The notes under the pieces are model-generated. The model was not told the origin of the DNA. It saw nothing but the letters and a program-made list of their open reading frames with translations, and searched no databases. Source: CAYVAP01 sp964343195 (GTDB lineage: Bacteria > Bacteroidota > Bacteroidia > J057). From it: a stretch of 41,542 nt of DNA. Below, piece after piece: positions 1 through 7,316 of the stretch. Positions within the stretch are counted from its first letter, which is position 1, and each line of letters opens with the position of its first letter. The stretch spans positions 1 to 41,542 of the forward strand of contig CAYFIR010000051.1 of assembly GCA_964343195.1 (NCBI GenBank), given 5' to 3'. The translations under genes were made by a program, and so were the position numbers.

Positions 1-2
1 CG

Positions 3-116
3 CTCGTGAGCTTCTCCGAAGCGAAACGTCAAGTCAAAGCGTCTCTGACGCCAGGCACAATTGAAAACGGAATGGTCAATAACATGGGAACTTTGAACCG
101 CGAAACTAATGACTAG
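3..116 (+). CDS. Possible 3' end of a gene cut by the left window edge
   Basis: One plus-strand frame is open from the window edge to a TAG at 114-116, giving 37 residues that begin LVSFSEAKRQ and end LNRETND. The stretch is too short to assign a family. The main argument that it is real is positional: its stop codon lies inside the left terminus (CTAGTGC) of a 111-bp repeat, and another copy of that repeat supplies the stop codon of a confident gene near 13.24 kb. The other two plus-strand frames close earlier, at codons 3 and 21. It could equally be chance non-coding sequence. Confidence 0.3.
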   Translation, partial: LVSFSEAKRQVKASLTPGTIENGMVNNMGTLNRETND

Positions 117-223
117 TGCTTCGCATTCGAAATTCGTAATCAATAACTCGAAATTTAAAGTACTCCTGTTCAGCCACTTACTTCATTTTGAGTTGGGTTA
201 TCACTTCATGCTGATTGCATTAG
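113..223. repeat. 111-bp intergenic repeat, copy 1
   Basis: The element starts with CTAGTGC and ends with GCATTAG, so its ends are inverted repeats of each other allowing one G-T pair. It is exactly 111 bp and aligns without a gap to two more copies near 13.0-13.2 kb. About 61 of the 111 columns are identical in all three. The middle can fold: element positions 33-42 (AACTCGAAAT) pair with 73-82 (ATTTTGAGTT) around a conserved core of AAAGT, CTG and AGC. No coding capacity is evident. It resembles a small non-autonomous element or structured intergenic repeat. Confidence 0.75.
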
Positions 224-341
224 GGAAGCACCCAAAGTGGAGAGGCGATACGTCACCCCGTAAAACCTCGCCTCCAGCGCACCTGCAACCAGGAGTTCTA
301 CTTCCATCAACAGAGCCAATTTCTCTGGACCAAAAAGAAAA
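224..341. other. Spacer between copy 1 of the repeat and the topA terminator
   Basis: No gene is supported here. The only structure seen is an imperfect hairpin in which TGGAGAGGCGA at 238-248 can pair with TCGCCTCCA at 268-276 across a 19-nt loop. No T-run follows it on either strand, so it is not a convincing terminator. Confidence 0.4.
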
Positions 342-375
342 GACAGCGTGGGATTTCTCTCACGCTGTCTTTTTT
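342..375 (-). terminator. Rho-independent terminator of topA
   Basis: A perfect 9-bp stem, GACAGCGTG at 342-350 and CACGCTGTC at 361-369, encloses a 10-nt loop. T-rich tracts flank it on both strands (six T at 370-375 on plus, TTTTCTTTTT on minus). It lies 17 bp beyond the topA stop and can work in both directions, so it would also stop transcription arriving from the left edge. Confidence 0.85.
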
Positions 376-392
376 ATTCCAATAGGGCAAGC

Positions 393-2774
393 CTACTTCT
401 TGTCCTTGTCACCCTTCTTAGCTTTGGACTTAGTGGTCGAAGTCTTTTTTGCGGTGGTCTTCTTTCGCCCACCGCCACGGCCTTTCTTGGGATTTTTCTG
501 ATGCTCTTCAAACAGGCGATCGCAATCCTCCCGGGTAAGGTTTTCTGGCTCTACATCCTTGGGAATCTTCACGTTGTTTCCCTGGTACTTGAGGTAAGGC
601 CCCCATCGACCGCGCAGGATCTGCACTTCATCGTCGAAATGCTTGATGATTTTATTTCGCTCGATCTCCTTCTTCTTCTCAATCAGTTCGACTGCACGCT
701 CATAGGTTACCGTGTAGGGATCATCGCCTTCCTCCAGGGAAGCGAATAACTTCCCTAGCTGCACATATGGGCCAAATCGACCAATATTGGCCTTGACGGG
801 CTGTTCTTCATATTCTCCCAATACACGCGGAAGCCTGAAAAGATCCAGTGCCTCTTCCAGGGTGATGGTTTCCAGGCGCTGATTGGCGCGCAGTTTGGCG
901 TACTTGGGCTTTTCTTCATCATCTGATGCCCCTAGCTGCACCATGGGGCCATATCGTCCCAGACGCGCTGAAATCGGCTTACCGGACTTGGGGTGCTCTC
1001 CCAGGTGACGTTCACCCTGATGGCGGTCAGCTTCCTCAACGGTTTTTTCGACCATCGGCTCGAAGTCTTCATAGAAGCCCTCCAGCATTTTTCGCCAGAT
1101 CGCACTTCCTTCAGCAATCTTGTCGAACTCTCCCTCCACCTTGGCCGTGAAGCCATAATCAAGGATATCGGGAAAGAATTTCACCAGAAAATCATTCACC
1201 ACCATCCCGAGGTCAGTTGGGAACAGCTTGTTCTTTTCTGCTCCGGTAGTCTCGGTTTTGACTTTTTGCTCTATGGAATCATCAGCCAGCACCAGCAGGT
1301 CAAGATCGCGAGGAGTTCCATCCCGGCTTTCCTTCACGACATAAAATCGCTTCTGAATGGTCGAAATGGTTGGGGCATAAGTAGAGGGGCGGCCTATGCC
1401 AAGTTCCTCCAGCTTCTTTACCAGACTCGCCTCGGTATAACGGGGGGCAGGCCTTGTGTAGCGCTGAAGAGCCTGCATATGCTTGAGTACCAACTCCTGA
1501 CCGATGGTCAGTGGTGGCAGCACCCCTTTTGCATCCTCGTCTTCATCCTCCTCGTCTGTCCCCTCTAGGTATACTTTCAGAAATCCATCAAATTTCAGGA
1601 CTTCGCCTTTCGCCTTGAATACTGCATCATTGGTGGACACCTTGATGTCTACCGTGGTTTTCTCCAGTTGGGCGTCAGCCATCTGAGAAGCAAGTGTACG
1701 CTTCCAGATCAGGTCATACAGGCGCTTCTCCTGGGTTCCCATGTCGTTCACGGTCTCCTTGGAGAGATCCGTCGGACGGACGGCCTCGTGAGCCTCCTGG
1801 GCATTGGTGGTTTTGGTCTTGTATTGGCGTCGCTTGTGATAATTGTCCCCATAGAGATTTTTGATCACCTCTTCTGCCTGGGTCATGGCCTGCTCTGCCA
1901 GGGTTACCCCGTCGGTACGCATATAGGTGATGTGGCCCGCCTCATAGAGGTTCTGAGCCACCCGCATGGTCTGCGAAACGGAGAAACTGAGTTTCCGACT
2001 CGCCTCCTGCTGAAGAGTCGAGGTGGAAAAGGGCGCTGCCGGGCTTTTCTTGGCTGGTCGGGTTTGGAGGTCGGTAATAGAATAGACTGCCCCCTTGCAG
2101 CTCTCCAGGAATGCACGGGCATCCTCCAACTCGGGGATCTTGCGCGCAAGTTCAGCTTTGATGACAGCTTTGCCATCCACATAGAACTCCGCTGAAACTT
2201 TATAACTGGACTTTGACTCAAAGGCCATGATCTCGCGCTCACGCTCGACGAGGATCCTCACCGCAACGGATTGCACCCGTCCTGCGGAGAGACCAGTCTT
2301 GATTTTTCGCCACAAAATAGGCGACAGGCGAAAGCCAACCAGTCGGTCGAGGATTCGACGAGCCTGCTGGGCATCCACCAGGTTCTGATCGATGACTCTA
2401 GGGTGCTGAATGGCCTTGGTAATAGCCGTCTTGGTAATCTCATTGAACACGATACGCCGGGTGGTTTCGATGTCCAGGTTTAACGCCTGGGCAAGGTGCC
2501 ATGAAATGGCTTCTCCCTCGCGGTCTTCATCCGTTGCCAGCCAGACCGTATCGTGGCTCTTGATCAGATCTTTAAGTTCTTTTATTACCTTTTTCTTATC
2601 CTCAAGGACTTCATACTTTGGCTCAAATCCGTTTTCTATGTCAACGGCTCCATCTCCTTTGGGCAAATCCCTCACATGGCCATAGCTAGCCCTTACAGTA
2701 AAGTCTTTGCCCAGATACTTTTCGATGGTTTTTGCCTTAGCAGGAGACTCGACAATCAATAAATTCTTGGGCAT
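393..2774 (-). CDS. topA: Type I DNA topoisomerase TopA
   Basis: This is bacterial topoisomerase I (type IA), which relaxes negative supercoils by transient single-strand cleavage. The protein opens with the Toprim domain (MPKNLLIVESPAKAKTIEKY; acidic DEDREGE about 60 residues later) and has the active-site tyrosine in YMRTDGV near residue 284. The C-terminal part carries glycine-rich topoisomerase repeats (GRYGPMVQLG, GRFGPYVQLG, GRWGPYLKY). It then ends in a lysine-rich tail and shows no Cys4 zinc ribbons. The frame runs upstream to an ATG at 2840, adding 22 non-conserved residues. The start at 2774 is preferred because it matches the usual N-terminus of the family. A possible -7 element (TAATATTG, minus strand, 2804-2811) would fit that start. 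The gene is divergent from the GNAT gene. Confidence 0.95.
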   Translation of the reverse strand: MPKNLLIVESPAKAKTIEKYLGKDFTVRASYGHVRDLPKGDGAVDIENGFEPKYEVLEDKKKVIKELKDLIKSHDTVWLATDEDREGEAISWHLAQALNLDIETTRRIVFNEITKTAITKAIQHPRVIDQNLVDAQQARRILDRLVGFRLSPILWRKIKTGLSAGRVQSVAVRILVEREREIMAFESKSSYKVSAEFYVDGKAVIKAELARKIPELEDARAFLESCKGAVYSITDLQTRPAKKSPAAPFSTSTLQQEASRKLSFSVSQTMRVAQNLYEAGHITYMRTDGVTLAEQAMTQAEEVIKNLYGDNYHKRRQYKTKTTNAQEAHEAVRPTDLSKETVNDMGTQEKRLYDLIWKRTLASQMADAQLEKTTVDIKVSTNDAVFKAKGEVLKFDGFLKVYLEGTDEEDEDEDAKGVLPPLTIGQELVLKHMQALQRYTRPAPRYTEASLVKKLEELGIGRPSTYAPTISTIQKRFYVVKESRDGTPRDLDLLVLADDSIEQKVKTETTGAEKNKLFPTDLGMVVNDFLVKFFPDILDYGFTAKVEGEFDKIAEGSAIWRKMLEGFYEDFEPMVEKTVEEADRHQGERHLGEHPKSGKPISARLGRYGPMVQLGASDDEEKPKYAKLRANQRLETITLEEALDLFRLPRVLGEYEEQPVKANIGRFGPYVQLGKLFASLEEGDDPYTVTYERAVELIEKKKEIERNKIIKHFDDEVQILRGRWGPYLKYQGNNVKIPKDVEPENLTREDCDRLFEEHQKNPKKGRGGGRKKTTAKKTSTTKSKAKKGDKDKK

Positions 2775-2890
2775 ATGGTTTGGGTCGGTCGTAACTTTTT
2801 CTACAATATTAAAAGAATATATGGAATTTGTGTCGCTCATTTGGGAACTTTTGCCACATTGCCACTGTTCATTTGCAAGATATCAAATCA

Positions 2891-3367
2891 ATGGCTCCAG
2901 TATCTACCCTACCCATTCGCGTTCAGAAAGCTGAAAGCGATGAACTTTACAACCATGTTTTCATCATTCGTACACAGGTTTTTGTGGACGAAGAGGAGAT
3001 TGCCCAGGATGATGAATACGATGGATTTGACCACCTGGCAAACCATTATCTGGCCTGGTATGGAGATACTCCTGCCGGTACGGCGCGGTGGCGACGCCTG
3101 AACAACGGCAGCTTCAGGCTGGAAAGATTTGCCGTCCTGCCTGAGTTTCGGCTAAAAAATGTAGGGACATCCCTGATGGAGGCCATTCTGAATGAATTGC
3201 CCAAAAGCTTCCCGATTTTTGTCCATGCCCAAACCAAAAACACTGAGTTTTACCACAAACTGGGGTTTGAAACAGTCGGAGAGCCATTTGATGAAGCGAA
3301 TATTGAGCACATCCGAATGGAATACAGAGAAGAAGCCAATCAACCACCAGCGCCTGCTGCGGACTGA
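2891..3367 (+). CDS. GNAT family N-acetyltransferase
   Basis: This 158-residue protein has the GNAT fold signature: a beta-strand plus acetyl-CoA loop, LERFAVLPEFRLKNVGTSLM, near residues 76-96, followed by a C-terminal HAQTKNTEFYHKLGFETVGEPF segment. The latter (a peptide ending in YxKLGF followed by an F/Y-E motif) is typical of ElaA/YjcF-like acetyltransferases. The substrate cannot be told. The frame continues upstream to 2828, but that start would overlap the topA 5' end, whereas ATG 2891 leaves a compact divergent promoter region. The last 28 bp overlap the convergent unknown gene ending at 3340. Confidence 0.85.
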   Translation: MAPVSTLPIRVQKAESDELYNHVFIIRTQVFVDEEEIAQDDEYDGFDHLANHYLAWYGDTPAGTARWRRLNNGSFRLERFAVLPEFRLKNVGTSLMEAILNELPKSFPIFVHAQTKNTEFYHKLGFETVGEPFDEANIEHIRMEYREEANQPPAPAAD

Positions 3368-3888
3368 TTTGATTGCTGGATCAGCTTGATTACATGCAGT
3401 CCTATGCCGATCAAAAACAGGCGACTGCCCTGATTCGTACCTTCCTGGTGCCAAAACAGGTCATACTCCATCCGGAATTTTCGCCAGTTAAAGCGACTAC
3501 AGTACTCCAGGACAAGTTGATCTTTGCGATCATACACCAGGTAGCGGCTCTTCAGCCCGGTTTTTGGTCTCAGGTAAAATCCGGTTTTATCTTCCCCTTC
3601 TCCTCCCAGAATTATCACAAAGGTCCGGCTCATCAGGTTGTTTCGCTTGACTGTGCCGATGACCCTGCTTGCCTCATTGAGGTTTTTGATTTGCAACTGG
3701 GTTCCCCAGAAATTCACTCCCTTTATTTCAAAACTGGCTTGGGGACGATGGATCTCATAGATCGCCCGCTTGGCAAACATACTCGGATAGGAGAGTTTGG
3801 CGATCTCCTTCTCATCGGGCTCATGAACCGTGATAAAATTCTTCCAGGTATTGGTGGTAACAGTGAAGTCAGGGGTTTGCTCAGACAT
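3340..3888 (-). CDS. Conserved-looking protein of unknown function, possible tubby/LURP-one-like fold
   Basis: The chosen start gives 182 residues (MSEQTPDFTV); a start at 3969 would add 27 residues encoded partly over the preceding terminator and is less likely. There is no signal peptide. The middle is rich in short beta-strands alternating with charged turns (for example FEIKGVNFWGTQLQIKN, RTFVIILGG, SRYLVYDRKDQLVLEY). It ends in a hydrophobic segment, SRLFLIGIGLHVIKLI, that might anchor or pack. The strand pattern with a final hydrophobic helix recalls the tubby C-terminal/LURP-one superfamily, but this is a weak impression. Its 3' end overlaps the GNAT gene on the opposite strand by 28 bp, with no terminator visible between them. 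Confidence 0.65.
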   Translation of the reverse strand: MSEQTPDFTVTTNTWKNFITVHEPDEKEIAKLSYPSMFAKRAIYEIHRPQASFEIKGVNFWGTQLQIKNLNEASRVIGTVKRNNLMSRTFVIILGGEGEDKTGFYLRPKTGLKSRYLVYDRKDQLVLEYCSRFNWRKFRMEYDLFWHQEGTNQGSRLFLIGIGLHVIKLIQQSNQSAAGAGG

Positions 3889-3960
3889 GGCCAGAAGATA
3901 TTGAGTTGCTCTATAGACGGCGGAATATCCGAATAAGTTGGAGAAATGCAACAAGGAAAA

Positions 3961-3984
3961 CGCCCCCAACTCGAGTCGGGGGCG
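3961..3984 (-). terminator. Likely terminator downstream of the caspase-like gene
   Basis: A 7-bp GC-only stem, CGCCCCC at 3961-3967 and GGGGGCG at 3978-3984, is followed on the minus strand by TTTTCCTT. It lies about 250 bp beyond the stop of the caspase-like gene; a palindromic repeat and a second hairpin occupy the space between. Confidence 0.65.
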
Positions 3985-4000
3985 TAAATGCTAACCGGCT

Positions 4001-4056
4001 GTTCATTTGAGGCCTAAAGCTGCTACTGACCAATAAGCACTTTGCTACAAATGAAC
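4001..4056. repeat. Hairpin resembling the core of the 111-bp repeat
   Basis: A perfect 9-bp inverted repeat, GTTCATTTG at 4001-4009 and CAAATGAAC at 4048-4056, encloses a second arm pair resembling the core of the 111-bp family (AAAGCTGCTACTGACC ... AGCACTTT). It lacks the CTAGTG/GCATTAG ends and the 111-bp length, so it is at best a decayed or divergent relative. Confidence 0.4.
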
Positions 4057-4075
4057 TCTGAACGGTACCGCCTAA

Positions 4076-4234
4076 GAGGCTGTTTGGATTTTTCCTTAGC
4101 GGCCCAAACTGGTCTTTTTGCGCCCTGTCTGCGTCAATTTTCCTCAAAATAGCTCGCTATTTCTCGAAAAATTTCCTTGTCAGACCCCAAAAATCCAGCG
4201 TTTGGCCTCGAAACACCAAAACCTAAACAGCCTC
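4076..4234. repeat. Imperfect palindromic element of about 160 bp, MITE-like
   Basis: The two halves are imperfect inverted copies of one another. The ends are GAGGCTGTTT (4076-4085) and AAACAGCCTC (4225-4234), and the centre is AAATAGC-TC-GCTATTT (4147-4162). Matching blocks between include GGCC/AAAC, TTTTTG, TCTG and AATTTT. TAA is present on both outer sides (4073-4075 and 4235-4237), as expected for a TA or TAA target duplication. No protein is encoded. The right end abuts the stop codon of the caspase-like gene. Confidence 0.75.
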
Positions 4235-6690
4235 TAATATTTTAAAAGTGTCTTTTCGTCCTGACCATATACCTCAGGAGTTTGATCGCGATTCTTCAAA
4301 CGTCTGGCCATATAGGGCACTTCCTGATCCAGGTATGCACGCATTTCTCCCAGGGTCAGCTCACGGTTCCGGTCTGTATTGGCGTCCCCCTGCAATCCTT
4401 TGAGGAAGTAGTAGGTGAAGAGACCATGAGACTGAGTCGGGTACCAGGAAGCTACCTGGGCACCTGTTGCCGCAGTGAAAATCATGGCGTTGGGATCCTT
4501 GAGCACGCTGTTGTTGCTCCGAATCCGAACGATAGAAGCCTGAGGGGTAAGCGTTCCCCGGTCGGATTGTCCACTAAAGCAGGCGTCTACCACCACTGTC
4601 AACGAACGGTATGGAATCTTGCTCAGGTTATTGTAAAGGGTGTTAATGGCATATCCATTGAACCGTACCAGACTGGGATCACAGTCACTTGGCAGGAAGT
4701 ATGCGTCCTCCGTTGCCAGGTCAGGTGCACCATGCCCACTGTAAAAGACAAAGACATCTGATTCATTTTCCCGCACCAGATTGAACAGCCTTGCGCGGTG
4801 ATCTTCCTTGGTGCCAAAGGTTCCATTGAAGTCCGCCTGAGTGGCATTGGCGAGGAAAATGATGTTGTTCTCATCGAAACCAAAGCTCTCGATCAGGTAC
4901 TTGCGCATGGAAGCCGCATCCTGCAAGGCATGATCCACGGTCGGTACATCAGGGTTTTCATAATCACGGTTACCGATGATCACAGCGATGGCATTGGGGT
5001 TACGGGTCCCCGCACGGGGCAGATTGCGGTCTACGTCCGAAAGCAGTTGAATGTCTCGCGGGTCGGTTGGAATCACACTCGGATTGGCATTGATGATCAC
5101 CCGATCATTCATCTCCAATTGCTCGTTTATGGCCACCGTAAAGGTCTCCTTATAGCTGTACTGACCAGATGTTTCGGTGATTTCCACCACGATGGGCACC
5201 TTGTCACTGGTGTATCTCCGATTGGTAAAAAACTCATAATCTATGGTCTGGTCCGCTCCGGGAGCGACCTGTCCCAGCTCAAAATCATTGGCACCACCGG
5301 GATAAACATTTTCTGGCAAGCTAAACCTGACCTTTACTCCTTCTGCTACTCCCCGCCCCTGGTTCTGAACTGCCATCCTCAATGTAATGGGTACCCCTAA
5401 TGTCATAGGGCCACCTCTCTCCGATGCGAAAACGTGATCGGCTACTACCATGTCGGGTGGAGCAAAAGCGCCCGTAGGGAAAGAAATCTGCAACGGGGCA
5501 GCATCAAAGCCCATCCCCTCCAGTACTTCTATGGTTATGTCAGCCATGCCTTCGGTCAGCCAGCGATCCCCCCTGACTTCCAGGGTCACCTCGCGTTTGC
5601 CTCCTACTCCGAGTCCACCTACCTCGACCTCCTGATCGAAATATAGTCCTGAGACCCCGCTGTTTTCCTTTACACGTATAGTCAGGTCACGAGCGGTACC
5701 AGGGCCATCATTATGCAGAGCAAAACGGATCGTGGCGACTTCCTCAGCATCCAGACGATTGTTGCCATTGGTTTCAGAAAAGGTGAGTGCACTGGTGTAC
5801 AGATTCACCGGACGAACGGGCCCCCGATCGTCTCCTCCCCGAGGGGTGCTTTCAGGCTCCCATGCATATTCTCGTCCTGCCTGATAGCGGAGTCCATATC
5901 GGCTCAGCAGGGCAATAAAATCCGGGTTACCTGCCAGCGAGATAAAATTCATGTCGCGAACGAGCCATTCGTATTCATCATAGCCTTTTTCAAGGGCTTC
6001 ACTGAGGTATTCAATGGCTTTACGAGGTTGGTGGTTGAGCGCATAGAATCCAGCGGCATTGTATCGGAGGATTACATAGTTGCGTCGATCATACCCTGGT
6101 ACGCGGCGCATCATGGCTTCCAGTTCCTGCTCGGCCTCATCCGGGTGCCCCATGAAATACCGGGCAAAAGCAGACTGGACAGAAGGATACTGGGTCTTGC
6201 TCATGACGATCCGAAAATCCATCCGTGCTTTATCAGGCTGATCAAATACCGTAGCAAGGAGTTTTCCCCGGAAATAATAAGCGTCGGCAACATCAGGGCG
6301 ATGAGCTATGGCTGAGGTAAAATCCTGCTCAGCCCGCTGAAAGTCTCCTACGATGTAGTAGCATAGACCACGCTGGTAATAGAGTTTTGCCATTCGGTGG
6401 CTGCCGCGATTGTCATAATAGTCAATGGCATCATCGTAGTCACCGATTGCTTCATGATACTGGCCTTTCTCAAAGTAGGCAACTGCCCGACTGGCATGAT
6501 AGGCACCATTGTCCGGGTCAGTTTCCAAAGCCTCGGAATAGTACTCGATGGTACGGAGCAGTTCCGCACCTGACTGGCCCAGTTGACGCCCGATTTCCCA
6601 TAGCATACGGCCATCCTGGGCCTGAAGGAAGCTAAAGGAAAGGGTAAAAAGTAGAATAGTCTTTACAAATGCGCGTAATTTTAGGGTCAT
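4234..6690 (-). CDS. Secreted TPR and caspase-like (C14) protein
   Basis: From ATG 6690 the product has 818 residues and begins with a signal peptide (TLKLRAFVKTILLFTLSFSF, cut near LQAQ). TPR-like helical repeats occupy about residues 30-260. Two beta-rich regions follow, about 290-405 and 415-525, which look like CARDB/Ig-type modules. Residues 565-800 form a caspase-like peptidase domain. The catalytic pair is visible: His653 in YSGHG and Cys704 in VVDACFSG. An upstream ATG at 6750 would put 20 residues before the signal peptide and was not chosen. Family knowledge suggests a protein-processing or regulated peptidase role outside the cytoplasm; the target is unknown. The TAG stop (4234-4236) is formed at the junction with a palindromic repeat. 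Confidence 0.88.
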   Translation of the reverse strand: MTLKLRAFVKTILLFTLSFSFLQAQDGRMLWEIGRQLGQSGAELLRTIEYYSEALETDPDNGAYHASRAVAYFEKGQYHEAIGDYDDAIDYYDNRGSHRMAKLYYQRGLCYYIVGDFQRAEQDFTSAIAHRPDVADAYYFRGKLLATVFDQPDKARMDFRIVMSKTQYPSVQSAFARYFMGHPDEAEQELEAMMRRVPGYDRRNYVILRYNAAGFYALNHQPRKAIEYLSEALEKGYDEYEWLVRDMNFISLAGNPDFIALLSRYGLRYQAGREYAWEPESTPRGGDDRGPVRPVNLYTSALTFSETNGNNRLDAEEVATIRFALHNDGPGTARDLTIRVKENSGVSGLYFDQEVEVGGLGVGGKREVTLEVRGDRWLTEGMADITIEVLEGMGFDAAPLQISFPTGAFAPPDMVVADHVFASERGGPMTLGVPITLRMAVQNQGRGVAEGVKVRFSLPENVYPGGANDFELGQVAPGADQTIDYEFFTNRRYTSDKVPIVVEITETSGQYSYKETFTVAINEQLEMNDRVIINANPSVIPTDPRDIQLLSDVDRNLPRAGTRNPNAIAVIIGNRDYENPDVPTVDHALQDAASMRKYLIESFGFDENNIIFLANATQADFNGTFGTKEDHRARLFNLVRENESDVFVFYSGHGAPDLATEDAYFLPSDCDPSLVRFNGYAINTLYNNLSKIPYRSLTVVVDACFSGQSDRGTLTPQASIVRIRSNNSVLKDPNAMIFTAATGAQVASWYPTQSHGLFTYYFLKGLQGDANTDRNRELTLGEMRAYLDQEVPYMARRLKNRDQTPEVYGQDEKTLLKY

Positions 6691-6969
6691 GGTGCGGGGA
6701 GTTAATGGGTCTAGAATCGCAAGAGTTTGAGTTTGGTTTGGATGGAGCAAGCCCCTGGATATTCGTCGGGCTCCTGTATTTACAGACAGATCAGGTATTC
6801 ATTGGTTGCACCAATCCAAAAGGTTTATTTCACGGAAATAAATTAGGGCAACGAAGAACAGAAACTGCCTTCATTGCCCTCTAGTGTACGGTTTCAAGGG
6901 AGAAATACCTCCTACAAATACCCAGCCGTGTCGGCCTTTTTAACAAGCGTAACACGCTGCTCAGGAATA
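6691..6969. other. Spacer upstream of the caspase-like gene
   Basis: Nothing coding is supported in these 279 bp. A small perfect inverted repeat, ATTGG-TTGCA-CCAAT, is at 6801-6815. No TAnnTTTG-type promoter was found on the minus strand, so the promoter of the caspase-like gene is not identified. Confidence 0.4.
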
Positions 6970-7257
6970 TTACTCTTCGACCTTCACCCCTTTATTGGTA
7001 TAAAAGGCGACATAGTTTTTAAAGTGGCTGGCTTTGGCTTTTGTATCTGGATAAAACCATGCTCCATCCTGAAGCAGCTGTCCATTGACCTGAAGATGAT
7101 AATAATGTGCCTGCCCTTTCCAGGGACATTCACTATGCAGACTGCTTGAGCGGAAATATTCGGAATTGATGGTATCGTGGGGGAAGTAGTGGTTCCCTTC
7201 TACGACTACCGTTTCGTCACTCTCTGCGATTACCTTCCCGTTAAAGATTGCTTTCAT
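6970..7257 (-). CDS. DUF427 domain protein
   Basis: This 95-residue protein matches the small DUF427 family: an N-terminal strand MKAIFNGKVIAESDETVVVEG, a central HYFPHDTINSEYFRSSS segment, the SECPWKGQAHYY motif and a final GAWFYPDTKAKASHFKNYVAFY. The family is common in bacteria and fungi and has no firmly established reaction. There is no signal peptide, so it should be cytoplasmic. It follows ptrB on the same strand after 59 bp, so the two may be co-transcribed. Confidence 0.9.
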   Translation of the reverse strand: MKAIFNGKVIAESDETVVVEGNHYFPHDTINSEYFRSSSLHSECPWKGQAHYYHLQVNGQLLQDGAWFYPDTKAKASHFKNYVAFYTNKGVKVEE

Positions 7258-7316
7258 ACGGAGTAAAATGTGGTTACTGGAATATGATCAGACAACCTGA
7301 TTAGCCCGCTGGTTGT

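Noticed and set aside
109..501. Plus-strand open frame of 130 codons over the left-edge repeat and topA tail
   Set aside because: It translates repeat copy 1, runs through the topA terminator and the Lys-rich end of topA in antisense; the composition is an artefact of those features.
993..1568. Long plus-strand frame of 191 codons opposite topA
   Set aside because: Wholly antisense to a conserved topoisomerase domain with no recognisable motif.
2828..2890. Upstream start for the GNAT gene
   Set aside because: It would overlap the 5' end of the extended topA frame and adds 21 residues without GNAT similarity; ATG 2891 fits the family N-terminus.
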